From Nocardia harenae NBRC 108248 (lineage in GTDB: Bacteria; Actinomycetota; Actinomycetes; Mycobacteriales; Mycobacteriaceae): a stretch of DNA of 64,000 nt. Positions 41,748 through 50,254 of the stretch are shown here, piece by piece; within the stretch, counting starts at the first letter, position 1, and each line of letters opens with the position of its first letter. The translations under genes and the position numbers were made by a program. The stretch is taken from positions 124,001 to 188,000 of the forward strand of contig NZ_BDBH01000011.1 in assembly GCF_001612885.1 (NCBI RefSeq), written 5' to 3'. The notes beneath the pieces are model-generated. The model was not told the origin of the DNA and did not search any database. It saw nothing but the letters and a program-made list of their open reading frames with translations.

Positions 41748-44418
41748 TCTCGGCTCCTCCGTCGGCGAGCACGGTGACCGTGCCCGCTGTCCCGTCCACC
41801 CGGATCCGCATGCCGGTCCGCAGCCGCCGCGTGCTGCCCGGCACCTGCACCACCGTCGGCACCCCGAGTTCGCGCGCCACGATCGCCACGTGCGTGAGCG
41901 GGCTGCCCCGCTCGATCACCAGCGCCGCGGCCGAGGGCAGCGCCGCCACCCACCCCGGGTCGGTGCGGTAGGTGACGAGAATGCCGCCCGCCACGTCGCG
42001 CGGCTCGTCCACCACCACCGCGCTGCCCTCGACCACGCCCGCCGCCGACGGGATGCCGCCGAGCACATCCCCCGGCGCCGCCGCCGGCACGTCGGCGACC
42101 GGCACCCAGCCCTGCGCGGCCAGCGCCGCCGGGGTGAAATCCGTTCCGCGCGTCTCGAATCGGGCCGGGGCGACCAGCCCGGCGTCGGCGGTGCGCGCGA
42201 TCCGCCGCGCGGCGATCCGCTCGCGCAGCTCCGGGGCGGGCGCGCTGTCGTAGCACGCGCACAGCTCGTCCACGGTGAGGGTGAAGACGTCGCTGAAGTC
42301 GTCGAGCACGCCGCGCGCGGCGAGGTCGCGCCCCATGGCCCGGATCATGCGCTTGACCATGCCGAAGGCGCGGGTGCGGCAGAACCGCAGCCGCTCCCGG
42401 TGCGCGGCGCAGCGCGTGGTCTTGGCCCGCACCCGGTCGTAGATCCGGCGGCGGATCCCGTGCAGGTGCGCGTCCAGGTAGGCGTCGGGGTCGATGGCGC
42501 CGGGGACGGCCTGGTCGTCGGCGCCGAGCCGGCCGATGGCGCTGCGCAGCATGACGAAGAGCCCGGCGGGGTCCTCGCGCAGGTCGGGGATCTCCAGCTT
42601 GAGCTCGTCCAGGCTGCGGTAGCCGTAGCGGTCGAGGTAGGCGTCCACCTCGCGCCGGAATTCGGGGTGGTCCGCGAGCGCGGCGTAGGTCGCGCCGGGG
42701 TCGGTGGTGCGCACCAGCTCGGCCACGGCCGGGTCGGCCTGGGCGCGCTGGGCCAGGTCGGTCATCGCGGCGGCCGGTTCCGCCGACTCCACGTCGGCGC
42801 CGGGGCCGAGCAGGGCGTAGAGCAGCGACTCCGGCGCGCGCGGCAGGAAGAGCTTGGTGAGCAGGAACATGGTGCCGGTGAGGGTGAGCAGGATGGCGTC
42901 GAGCACCATCATCGGCCCCCACCGCTCGACCAGGTCGCGATCCACCTCGCGGTACGCGGCGTACGCCTCGGCCCCGCTCGAGTACTCGACCGCCTCGTAA
43001 CGGTCGTAGACCCGGTAGAACTCGGCGCAGAACGCCGCCATCATGCCGTCGATATCGCGGAGCCGGCGGCGGTAGACGACAGCCGTGCGCAGCCGGGAGC
43101 GCGCCCGGCCGAGCGGGGAGCCGAAGGTGAAGGGCCGCAGGGTCTTCGCGATATCGCCGGGCAGCGGCTCGGCGACGCCGAGCGCCGCCTCCAGCACCCT
43201 GCGGTTCAGCGGGTAGCCCGGCGCGATGCCGACCATGCGGTACCAGTGCAGCAGGTTGTAGTACACCCGGCCGTTGAACCGGCCGAGCAGGTACGGCGTC
43301 CACGAATCCAGCTGCCGCAGCTGTGCTTCCGGCACTCCGAGCGACTTCGCGTAGCCGCGGTACACGCGGCCGTAGATGCCCGCCGCCACGGTGAAGGTGA
43401 GCGGCGAGGTGATGCCGTTGAAGCTCTCGATGATGTTGGAGTTGTCCCAGATGCGCAGCTCGCCGGCGGGGATGTCCTCGCCCGCGCCCTGGTCGAGCGC
43501 CTGGTCGAGACCGGGCGCCGCGGCGCCGAGGGTGGTGATCGGGCGGGCCTGCAGGAACCAGAGGCCGTCGGCGTCGATGGCCCACTCGATGTCCTGCGGG
43601 CCGCCGAGCGCGGCGGCCAGCTCGCGGCCGTGCCCGGCCAGCTCGGCCAGCTCGGCGGCAGCCAGCACCCGGGCCGCCCGCCGTTCGGCGGAGACGTCCG
43701 TGGCCAGGACACCGTCGCCGGGGCCGGGCAGGTACTCCTGCTCCTTGGCGCCGACGGTCAGCTCGAGCACGGCGCCCTCCCGGTCGAGGACGGCGGTATC
43801 GGCGTCCACCGCGCCGGAGACCAGCCCCTCACCGAGGCCGTACACCGCGCTCACCACCAGCCGGTCGGCATCGCCGGTCACCGGGTCGACGGTGAAGAGC
43901 ACACCGCTGGCCCGCGCCGCGACGAAGCGCTGCAGCACCACCGCGACCTCGGTGATCGGCCGCCGATCGCGGGCGAAGGCGTACCGGACCGCCCGCTCCG
44001 CGAAGCCGGAACCCCAGCACCGCCGCACCCGCTCCGCCACCGCCGCCGCGCCGGTCACGTGCAGGAAGGAATCGAACTGTCCGGCAAAGGAATCCGCACC
44101 GCCGTCCTCGCCGACCCCGGAGGAGCGCACCGCGACGGCGCCGCCGACCCGGTCGTACGCCCGGTCGATCTCCGCCCGGATCTCGCCCGGAAGCTCCGCC
44201 TCGGCGATTCCGCGGCGCAGGTCGGCGGCTGCGGTCAGTGCGGAATCCAGGTCGGCGGCGTTCGCGAAGGCGGTGAACCGCTCGCTCAGCCCGGCCGCGG
44301 CCAGGAACCCGGCGAACACCTCGGTCCCGAGCACCGTCCACTCCGGCACCCGCGCCCCCGCCGCCACCAGGGCCTGCAGCCCCGCTGCCTTCCCGCCGCC
44401 CGCTCCGAGCACCTCCAA
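41737..44418 (-). CDS. PEP-synthase/rifampin-phosphotransferase-like enzyme
   Basis: 893 residues from TTG 44418 (GGGAGG 4 bp upstream). The N-terminal ATP-grasp domain has LGAGGGKAAGLQALVAAG, VAVRSSGVGEDG and FLQARPITTL. The C-terminal swivelling His domain has ERGSPLTHVAIVARELGVP with phospho-carrier H843. A ~450-residue middle domain, not the PEP/pyruvate barrel, makes it closest in layout to rifampin phosphotransferase. It likely transfers a phosphate from ATP through His to a small hydroxylated substrate. It is the first gene of the operon and overlaps the ligase fusion by 11 bp. Confidence 0.85.
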   Translation of the reverse strand: MEVLGAGGGKAAGLQALVAAGARVPEWTVLGTEVFAGFLAAAGLSERFTAFANAADLDSALTAAADLRRGIAEAELPGEIRAEIDRAYDRVGGAVAVRSSGVGEDGGADSFAGQFDSFLHVTGAAAVAERVRRCWGSGFAERAVRYAFARDRRPITEVAVVLQRFVAARASGVLFTVDPVTGDADRLVVSAVYGLGEGLVSGAVDADTAVLDREGAVLELTVGAKEQEYLPGPGDGVLATDVSAERRAARVLAAAELAELAGHGRELAAALGGPQDIEWAIDADGLWFLQARPITTLGAAAPGLDQALDQGAGEDIPAGELRIWDNSNIIESFNGITSPLTFTVAAGIYGRVYRGYAKSLGVPEAQLRQLDSWTPYLLGRFNGRVYYNLLHWYRMVGIAPGYPLNRRVLEAALGVAEPLPGDIAKTLRPFTFGSPLGRARSRLRTAVVYRRRLRDIDGMMAAFCAEFYRVYDRYEAVEYSSGAEAYAAYREVDRDLVERWGPMMVLDAILLTLTGTMFLLTKLFLPRAPESLLYALLGPGADVESAEPAAAMTDLAQRAQADPAVAELVRTTDPGATYAALADHPEFRREVDAYLDRYGYRSLDELKLEIPDLREDPAGLFVMLRSAIGRLGADDQAVPGAIDPDAYLDAHLHGIRRRIYDRVRAKTTRCAAHRERLRFCRTRAFGMVKRMIRAMGRDLAARGVLDDFSDVFTLTVDELCACYDSAPAPELRERIAARRIARTADAGLVAPARFETRGTDFTPAALAAQGWVPVADVPAAAPGDVLGGIPSAAGVVEGSAVVVDEPRDVAGGILVTYRTDPGWVAALPSAAALVIERGSPLTHVAIVARELGVPTVVQVPGSTRRLRTGMRIRVDGTAGTVTVLADGGAESGA

Positions 44419-44759
44419 GACGCCTCCCAGCCACCCGCCCGACGTGATTCGCTCGCTCGAGTAAACCCGACGACCGCCCTGTTTATCGGGGAATGGGGCG
44501 GAGGGTCAGCCCGCAAAGTTGCGGGCATTGCCTGGATCGGTCACGGGGGCGCGGGGCCGCCCCACGGTGCCCGTCGTGGCCGACGGCCCGGATCGAGGTT
44601 TCACGGTGGGTACGACATTGCGGGGCATTCGTTCGGAAGCAAACCGGCATTCCCGCTGCACCACAGCACTTTTCGTTCCGCGACCGGCCCATGGCGACAC
44701 GCCCTGCGACGGCTAAGTTCATGGTTCAATCTCCCGACACGTCCAAGGGGGAGGATGGA
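44419..44759. other. Divergent regulatory region between the cluster operon and the DUF4365 module
   Basis: 341 bp with no gene that I can support. It holds the dyad at 44509-44526 and a related half, ATTGCGGGGCATT (44617-44629). It must carry the promoters of both the seven-gene operon and the DUF4365 pair, but I see no convincing -35/-10 pair. Confidence 0.6.
44509..44526. promoter_or_regulatory. Perfect 18-bp palindrome, candidate operator
   Basis: GCCCGCAAAGTTGCGGGC has exact 8-bp arms and a 2-bp centre, placed about 90 bp upstream of the first gene of the biosynthetic operon. It could bind a dimeric regulator of the cluster. With so short a loop it is unlikely to be a terminator. Confidence 0.5.
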
Positions 44760-45221
44760 GTGACAGTCACGCATTCACACGTGGTGCCCGAGGGGTCTCT
44801 GCCGGTCAGCGCGATGGAGGATCTGAGTCTCGCCTACCTGAACATGATCGCCAGCGCGTGCGGGCTGACCGTCGGGGATTGGACTCAGGATTACGACGGC
44901 CGCGACACCACGCTCAGTTCGAGCGTCGACTTCTACCCGGACATGTACGGTCCGAAGGTAGATGTTCAGCTCAAATGCACCGGGCAGTCGTCGGTGCAGC
45001 GCGACGACTCGATCGCTTGGCCCTTGAAGTCGCACGTCTACGACATGTTGTCCCGCAGAAACAGGTCCACACCCGCTCTGCTGTGTGTTCTGGTCGTCCC
45101 GGAAGAAGTCGGTCACTGGCTGATTACCGATCGGCTGGACCTACTGACACTGCAGGTCATGCTCGAATTGATGGAGGAGGCGAGTAGATGGCAGCCGGAA
45201 CTGATTACTTCGACTCGCTGA
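44760..45221 (+). CDS. DUF4365-type protein, putative nuclease
   Basis: A 153-residue protein. GTG 44760 has GGGGGAGG about 6 bp upstream; ATG 44721 is possible. The stretch DWTQDYDGRDTTLSS then VDVQLKCTGQ, followed by the LCVLVVPEEVGHWL strand, is the DUF4365 pattern. D49 and Q70-L-K72 resemble the D...(E/Q)xK active site of PD-(D/E)xK nucleases. Known: DUF4365 recurs as an effector in defence-type proteins. Its end overlaps the next gene by 34 bp, so the two form one unit. Nuclease activity is inference. Confidence 0.7.
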   Translation: MTVTHSHVVPEGSLPVSAMEDLSLAYLNMIASACGLTVGDWTQDYDGRDTTLSSSVDFYPDMYGPKVDVQLKCTGQSSVQRDDSIAWPLKSHVYDMLSRRNRSTPALLCVLVVPEEVGHWLITDRLDLLTLQVMLELMEEASRWQPELITSTR

Positions 45222-46396
45222 GCGAGTACGGCGAGATTCTCACCCCCGCCAACGTGGCTCAATTCCTCGCTACCCGGAATTGGACGATTCAGCGGGATCG
45301 GACAGTCGACCAGGTATGGTCGTTCGAGCCCGGTGACGGCGCCCGCCCGGTCACCGTCCTGCTGCCGCGGGAACCGTCGTTCGTCGACTACGACAGGCGG
45401 CTGCACGAGGCGATTACCTCGATCTCGCGGACCTATGGTTATACCGTCACCGACCTGGTGGAACAGATCGCCGCGATCCACGCCGATCTCTTCTTCATCC
45501 GGGTCGACCAGTCGATGACCGACGGCACCATTCCCCTGCGCCAGGCCACGGCACTGCTGGACAGCATCGACCAGATGATTCGCGTTGCCGCGGTCTCCGC
45601 GCACAATCCGCAGGCCAGCGGCCGCGGGCGGGTGCCCGAGTACGTCACCGAGTTCCTCAATGAGGATGTCCGGATGGGGCACACCAAGAAAGGCAGCTTC
45701 ATCATCACAGTCGCGGCCAGGATCGAGCCCGACGATCACACCGGCGAACGCCCGCACGCCGCCGCCGGGAAATCCGCACCGAGCTATACCCGACGGGTGA
45801 TGACCACACTGGCCCGGAGCCTGGACATCACGCGCCGATTCGCGAACCACAGCAGTGAATTCTCCGGAGTCGACCAAGCCGTTGCCGGGGGCCTGCGATT
45901 GCAGGTTGTCCAGGCGCTGCAGGAAATGGGCGCCACCGAAGGAATGCGCGCCCTGGAGCTGTCGTTCGAATGGGCAGCGGCCGAACCGCAGCGGGAGCAG
46001 GTTCCCCGGCAGATGTCGCTGGACCGGCGGATCATCGATGCGCTGCCCGAGATCGAGCGGCTACTGGTCCGCCACGCCGAGCCGCGGCGGATCACGATCG
46101 TCGGGCCTGTCATGGAGCTGAAGCAGTCCGATGACGACGGCGTCCCGGCGGACGAACAGGGCGGTGAGATCGTCGTCCACGCCGATGTCGGCGGCCGCCT
46201 GCGCCGCATAGCCGTCCCCCTCGGCGCCGCGGACCACGAATGGGCGATCGTCGCCTACCGGAAGCGATTGCCGTTCACGGCGACCGGGGAACTGGTCAAG
46301 CGAGGAAACGCATGGCGTCTGAACGACCCGATCGAGGTGGACAGGTCCTACCTGCAATTCCGAGTCGGGGAGACGAGGCCCGGCTCGGAGCGCTAA
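45188..46396 (+). CDS. Unrecognised protein paired with DUF4365
   Basis: 402 residues from ATG 45188; I do not recognise the family. The N-terminal ~100 residues (VTVLLPREPSFVDYDRRLHE) look globular, the middle has LFFIRVDQSMTDGTIPLRQA and VRMGHTKKGSFIITVAARI, and no membrane segment is visible. It uses more A/T-ending codons than its neighbours, suggesting transfer. It overlaps the DUF4365 gene by 34 bp, so it is probably the sensor, partner or immunity half of a two-gene module (inference). Confidence 0.7.
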   Translation: MAAGTDYFDSLSEYGEILTPANVAQFLATRNWTIQRDRTVDQVWSFEPGDGARPVTVLLPREPSFVDYDRRLHEAITSISRTYGYTVTDLVEQIAAIHADLFFIRVDQSMTDGTIPLRQATALLDSIDQMIRVAAVSAHNPQASGRGRVPEYVTEFLNEDVRMGHTKKGSFIITVAARIEPDDHTGERPHAAAGKSAPSYTRRVMTTLARSLDITRRFANHSSEFSGVDQAVAGGLRLQVVQALQEMGATEGMRALELSFEWAAAEPQREQVPRQMSLDRRIIDALPEIERLLVRHAEPRRITIVGPVMELKQSDDDGVPADEQGGEIVVHADVGGRLRRIAVPLGAADHEWAIVAYRKRLPFTATGELVKRGNAWRLNDPIEVDRSYLQFRVGETRPGSER

Positions 46397-46660
46397 CCGC
46401 GGCGGTTCTCGATCGCCGCGATCGGTGAGATCTCGTCGAGCACCATGGTCGCCGGCGCCTGAGCGCGGGTGCAGACCCGCTCGGGCAGCCAGCTGACCAC
46501 CCAGCGCTGCCCGTGCGGGCCTCCTGCACCACGTCTTCGGCCGGGCCCGCGTCACCGTGCAGTGCGCGATAGCTCATCCGGTACACCGTCGGCGAGTGCT
46601 CGCGGAGCAGGGCGTCGAATTTCGCGCGCGGACGGTCCAACGGGCGAGTCGGTGGTGTGA
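46393..46660 (-). pseudogene. ECF sigma-factor remnant
   Basis: The minus strand reads AKFDALLREHSPTVYRMSYR then ALHGDAGPAEDVVQEA, the start of sigma region 2. After a frame change it reads QRWVVSWLPERVCTRAQAPA then TMVLDEISPIAAIENRRG followed by a stop. The middle (regions 2.4-4) is missing, so this is an internally deleted gene about 90 codons long. Its last codons overlap the end of the unrecognised DUF4365-partner gene. The upstream bound is approximate. Confidence 0.6.
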
Positions 46661-46805
46661 GGCCATGGTCGCCATGAAGGCGGGCCGCCGCCCGACGCGC
46701 AACGGCGGCGTCCCCGGCAAAGCCATTCCACCCCGACCGCTCGTGTGCTATCCCTATAATGATTGAAATCTTGACACCGGCCCACACCTCAGCGGGGAGT
46801 TGCGC

Positions 46806-48284
46806 ATGCCTACTGCCGATCCGTCGACCCCGGCGCTCGACCGCCGGACCTTCTTCATCGACGGGAAGTGGGTCGCCCCACAGAGTTCCGACGAGTGGCA
46901 GGCGATCGAGGCGGCGACCGGCGAGCCGATCGGCGTCGCCGCGCTCGGCGGCGAGGCCGATATCGAGGCCGCCATCACCGCCGCGCACGCCGCCGGGCAG
47001 CGCGGCGACTGGGCGGGCACCACCCCCGGTGAGCGAGCGAAGGTGCTGCACCGCTTCGCCGACGCGCTGGCCGCGCGCGGCGACGCCACCAGCGAGCTCG
47101 CCACCCGCGAGAACGGCATGCCGATCGGGCTTTCGCAGGCGTTCAACGGGCAGGCCCCCGCCCACCTGCTGCGCCAGTACGCCGATCTCGCCGCGGCCAC
47201 CGAGTTCGAGGAGGTCCGGCCGAGCGCCCAGGGCTCCACCATCGTGCGCCGGGAGCCGGTCGGCGTGGTCGGGGTGATCACGCCCTGGAACTACCCGCAG
47301 GCCAAGGCGCTCATCTCGATCGCGCCCGCGCTCGCCGCGGGCTGCTCGGTGGTGCTCAAGCACTCCCCCGACGCCGCGCTCGACTCCTACGTCATCGGCG
47401 AGGCCGCCGAGGAGGCCGGGCTGCCGCCGGGCGTGCTCAATATCGTGCTCGCCGACCGCGAGCCCGCGAGCCTGCTCACCAGGCACCCGCTGGTCGACAA
47501 GATCGCCTTCACCGGCTCCACCGCCAGCGGCGAGCGGGTCGGCGCCGAAGCCGGGCGCCGCTTCAAGCGGATGACGCTCGAGCTCGGCGGCAACTCGGCC
47601 GCCATCGTGCTCGACGACGTCGACATCGACGCCTTCGTCACCGGCATGGCCACCGCCGCGTTCATGAACAACGGCCAGACCTGCACCGGCCAGTGGCGCG
47701 TCCTGGCCCCGCGCTCCCGCTACGACGAGATCGTCGCCGCGCTCGCCGAGTGGGCCTCCACCCAGACCATCGGCAACCCGCTCGACCCCGCGGTCACCAT
47801 CGGCCCGCTGGCCAACGAGCGCCACCTGAACAAGGTGCGCCGCAGCATCGACAACGCCACCGCCGACGGCGCCCGCCTGGTGTACGGCGGCAGGCGGCCG
47901 GAGGGGCAGAGCCGCGGCTGGTTCATCGAACCCACCGTCTTCGCCGATGTCGCCAATACCCACCGCATCGCCCGCGAGGACATCTTCGGCCCCATCGTCG
48001 CCGTCATCCCCTACACCGACGAGAACGAGGCCGTCGCGCTCGCCAACGACAGCGACTACGGCCTGGCCGGGTCGGTGTGGACCGCCGACGAACAGCACGG
48101 CCTCGACATCGCCCGCCGGGTCCGCACCGGCACCATCGGGGTCAACTACTACCTCAACGACTTCTACGCGCCGTTCGGCGGCGTCAAGGGCAGCGGGATC
48201 GGCCGTGAACTCGGGCCGGAGGGGTTCCAGGAATTCCTGGAGTACAAGACCATCTACGCCGGCGCCGCCCTGCTGCCCGGCTGA
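46806..48284 (+). CDS. Aldehyde dehydrogenase
   Basis: A 492-residue NAD(P)-dependent dehydrogenase. The catalytic Cys is C293 in NNGQTCTGQWR and the general base is E259 in TLELGGNSAAIV; VVGVITPWNYP is the cofactor-side motif. ATG 46806 has GGGGAG 6 bp upstream; TTG 46800 is the alternative. A TATAAT lies at 46755-46760. It oxidises an aldehyde to the acid, which the nearby ligases could then activate. It is monocistronic, convergent with a Rieske-associated gene. Confidence 0.93.
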   Translation: MPTADPSTPALDRRTFFIDGKWVAPQSSDEWQAIEAATGEPIGVAALGGEADIEAAITAAHAAGQRGDWAGTTPGERAKVLHRFADALAARGDATSELATRENGMPIGLSQAFNGQAPAHLLRQYADLAAATEFEEVRPSAQGSTIVRREPVGVVGVITPWNYPQAKALISIAPALAAGCSVVLKHSPDAALDSYVIGEAAEEAGLPPGVLNIVLADREPASLLTRHPLVDKIAFTGSTASGERVGAEAGRRFKRMTLELGGNSAAIVLDDVDIDAFVTGMATAAFMNNGQTCTGQWRVLAPRSRYDEIVAALAEWASTQTIGNPLDPAVTIGPLANERHLNKVRRSIDNATADGARLVYGGRRPEGQSRGWFIEPTVFADVANTHRIAREDIFGPIVAVIPYTDENEAVALANDSDYGLAGSVWTADEQHGLDIARRVRTGTIGVNYYLNDFYAPFGGVKGSGIGRELGPEGFQEFLEYKTIYAGAALLPG

Positions 48285-48338
48285 CGCCGCCCGACCGCCG
48301 CGGACCGCGGGGATCCGCGAGCGGGGGCGGATCGCCGC

Positions 48339-48359
48339 CCGGGCGACGGCATCGCCCGG
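48339..48359. terminator. Hairpin between convergent genes
   Basis: CCGGGCGA (48339-48346) and TCGCCCGG (48352-48359) are exact complements around a 5-base loop, lying between the aldehyde dehydrogenase stop and the convergent small-protein stop. No T tract. Confidence 0.5.
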
Positions 48360-48414
48360 ACCGTCCCGCTCGATGCCATGCCCGGCTCGGTGTTCGAGGC
48401 CCTCCCGGCCGAAC

Positions 48415-48744
48415 TCAGACCACCGGCTCCTTGACCAGCCGAATGTAGGCGGCCCCGCTGTCGAGCACCCGCGGCTGCTTCCACACCTCGATCGGGAAGC
48501 TCACCATGACGATGGACTGCCCGAGGTGCACCAGCGCCTTGGCGTCGTCCGGCATGGAGGCGAGCGGGAAGCGGGCGTCGACGTAGACCATGATCTCCTC
48601 GAGCCGCGCCATGCCCGCGTCGTAGAGCGCCTGCATCTCCTCCATGGTGGAGTTCAGCCGCTTGCGGTAACGCTCCTCCTCGGTGGGCAGGCACCAGTCG
48701 CTGAACCGCTCCAGATCGGCGAATTCCCCGGGCAGCTTAGACAT
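48415..48744 (-). CDS. Small protein partnered with a Rieske oxygenase
   Basis: 109 residues; not recognised. ATG 48744 has AAGGA 8 bp upstream and overlaps the Rieske gene stop by 8 bp; ATG 48762 is possible. It starts PGEFADLERFSDWCLPTEEE with a helical middle (RLNSTMEEMQALYDAGMARL). Tight coupling to the oxygenase suggests a dedicated accessory or small subunit, though it does not resemble a classical beta subunit. Confidence 0.75.
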   Translation of the reverse strand: MSKLPGEFADLERFSDWCLPTEEERYRKRLNSTMEEMQALYDAGMARLEEIMVYVDARFPLASMPDDAKALVHLGQSIVMVSFPIEVWKQPRVLDSGAAYIRLVKEPVV

Positions 48745-50059
48745 TGGCACGATCCTTTCCATTGGTGGCGGCGGCGGCCGAGCCGTTCCGCTCCGCCTTG
48801 TAGCGGTCCACGTACCGGTGGGCGGTCATGTGCAGGTGGCGGAGCAGGATCTCCTGGTCGCAGAGCGGGAATTCGGTGACGACCCTGGTGCCGATCTGCG
48901 TCTGGGTGGCCTCCAGGGTGTTCGCGTCCTGGAACGCGTACTCCTTGAAGGTCACCGCGGCGAGTTCCTGGGAGAGCCGCTCGCGCAGGTTCTTCGGCGG
49001 CACGAAGTACAGATCGGCCTCGAAGATGTGCTTGTCCACGGCGGTGGGCCAGTAGTTGTAGGTGAGGTACCAGCCGGGCGCCCAGAAGAGCAGGGTGAAG
49101 TTGGGGAAGAACTCGAAGGAGTCGGTGCCCCAGGACTTGTGGCGGCCGGGGTTGATGGCGGGCGGCAGCTCGTCGGGCAGGATGCCGGCGATGTCCGGCC
49201 GGTCCCACGGCCCGAAGAGCCCGCTGTGCAGGATGCGCTCGATCGGCTTCACCATGTTCAGGTCCTTCGGCGGGGACATGCCGCCCCAGGAGGAGACCAT
49301 GGAGTGGTCGCCCTTGATGTCGTAGGCCAGCGCCTCGAAGCCGAACTTGGCGAGCTTCTCCGCCTCCTCCCGCTCCGCCTGCTTCATGTGCAGGATCGGC
49401 GCGTGGTAGAACTCGGTGAAGGCGTCGATGAAGAGTTTCCAGTTGGCGTTGATCTCCGAGCGGTAGCTGTAGTGCTCGGTCATCTCGTGGAACGGGTAGC
49501 CCTCCAGCCCCTCGCCGAACTCACCGAGGTACTCCTTCAGCGGCACCGCGTTGTCGTCGAGGTTGACGAAGATGAACCCCTCCCAGACCTCGCAGCGCAC
49601 CGGGACCAGGCCGTACTGGTTCTTGTCCAGGTCGAAGAACTCGCCCTCCTGCTGGACGAAGGTCAGGTCGCCCTTCAGGCTGTACCGCCAGGCGTGGTAC
49701 TTGCAGGTGAACTGGCGGCAGACACCCGAGACCTCCTCGCCGGGGTAGTCGTTCCACACCAGCTTGTTGCCGCGGTGCCTGCACAGGTTGTAGAAGGCAC
49801 GCACCACATTGTCGGTGTCCCTGACGATGATCAGCGAGGTGCCGGGGCCCGCCGACGGCAGTTCGCGGGTGACGTAGCTGCCCTTCTTCGGCAGCAGCTC
49901 CACGCGGCCCATCTGCAGCCAGGTCCGCTTGAAGATGGCCTGCTGCTCCAGCAGCCAGTGCTCGGGGTCGATCGAGTCCTCGTAGTTGACCGGAGCGGTG
50001 CCCAGCTCGGGCCAGTTCTCGGTCCAGGTACCCGCCTCGGGCTTCGGAAAGAAGGGCAT
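48737..50059 (-). CDS. Rieske non-haem iron oxygenase, alpha subunit
   Basis: A 440-residue protein. Rieske ligands are C93-x-H95 (NLCRHRG) and C119-x2-H122 (CKYHAW); the iron site is H219 and H224 in FTEFYHAPILHM. It is distinct in sequence from the 23.8 kb enzyme. A promoter with a GAGAAT-N3-ATTCTC operator lies upstream, so it should belong to the TetR regulon. Electron-transfer partners are not adjacent. Confidence 0.93.
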   Translation of the reverse strand: MPFFPKPEAGTWTENWPELGTAPVNYEDSIDPEHWLLEQQAIFKRTWLQMGRVELLPKKGSYVTRELPSAGPGTSLIIVRDTDNVVRAFYNLCRHRGNKLVWNDYPGEEVSGVCRQFTCKYHAWRYSLKGDLTFVQQEGEFFDLDKNQYGLVPVRCEVWEGFIFVNLDDNAVPLKEYLGEFGEGLEGYPFHEMTEHYSYRSEINANWKLFIDAFTEFYHAPILHMKQAEREEAEKLAKFGFEALAYDIKGDHSMVSSWGGMSPPKDLNMVKPIERILHSGLFGPWDRPDIAGILPDELPPAINPGRHKSWGTDSFEFFPNFTLLFWAPGWYLTYNYWPTAVDKHIFEADLYFVPPKNLRERLSQELAAVTFKEYAFQDANTLEATQTQIGTRVVTEFPLCDQEILLRHLHMTAHRYVDRYKAERNGSAAAATNGKDRANV

Positions 50060-50100
50060 TGTCGGTCTCCTCTAGTACGGGCAGTGGCCGTCTCCGCTAT

Positions 50101-50157
50101 GAGAATAGCATTCTCATATCCGAACAACAGACTTCCACTCCACGGAGAAATCGTCAA
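50101..50157 (-). promoter_or_regulatory. Promoter with GAGAAT-N3-ATTCTC operator
   Basis: Reading the minus strand: TTGACG (50157-50152), a 17-bp spacer, AAGTCT (50134-50129), 13 bp, then GAGAATGCTATTCTC (50115-50101). Arms extend to 9 bp (TATGAGAAT/ATTCTCATA, 50098-50118). The arrangement is the same as at 10338 and 62331. Confidence 0.65.
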
Positions 50158-50181
50158 TGTCCGGAAGAATCGCTGTGCCGC

Positions 50182-50248
50182 GGGCACGCCGAAGGGCCGA
50201 TCGGGGTCCCTCCCGCCGGTGCGGGCCCGACCGGCCTTCTTCGTGCCC
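50182..50248 (-). terminator. Large imperfect hairpin after the beta-oxidation operon
   Basis: GGGCACGCCGAAGGGCC (from 50182) pairs with GGCCTTCTTCGTGCCC (to 50248), with further pairing inside. It follows the stop of the minus-strand acyl-CoA dehydrogenase at 50255 and precedes the Rieske promoter, so it probably insulates the two units. Confidence 0.6.
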
Positions 50249-50254
50249 GGAGCG

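Noticed and set aside
46755-46776. TTGACA near 46771 as a -35 for the aldehyde dehydrogenase gene
   Set aside because: It lies downstream of the only TATAAT, leaving no room for a -10 before the start codon.
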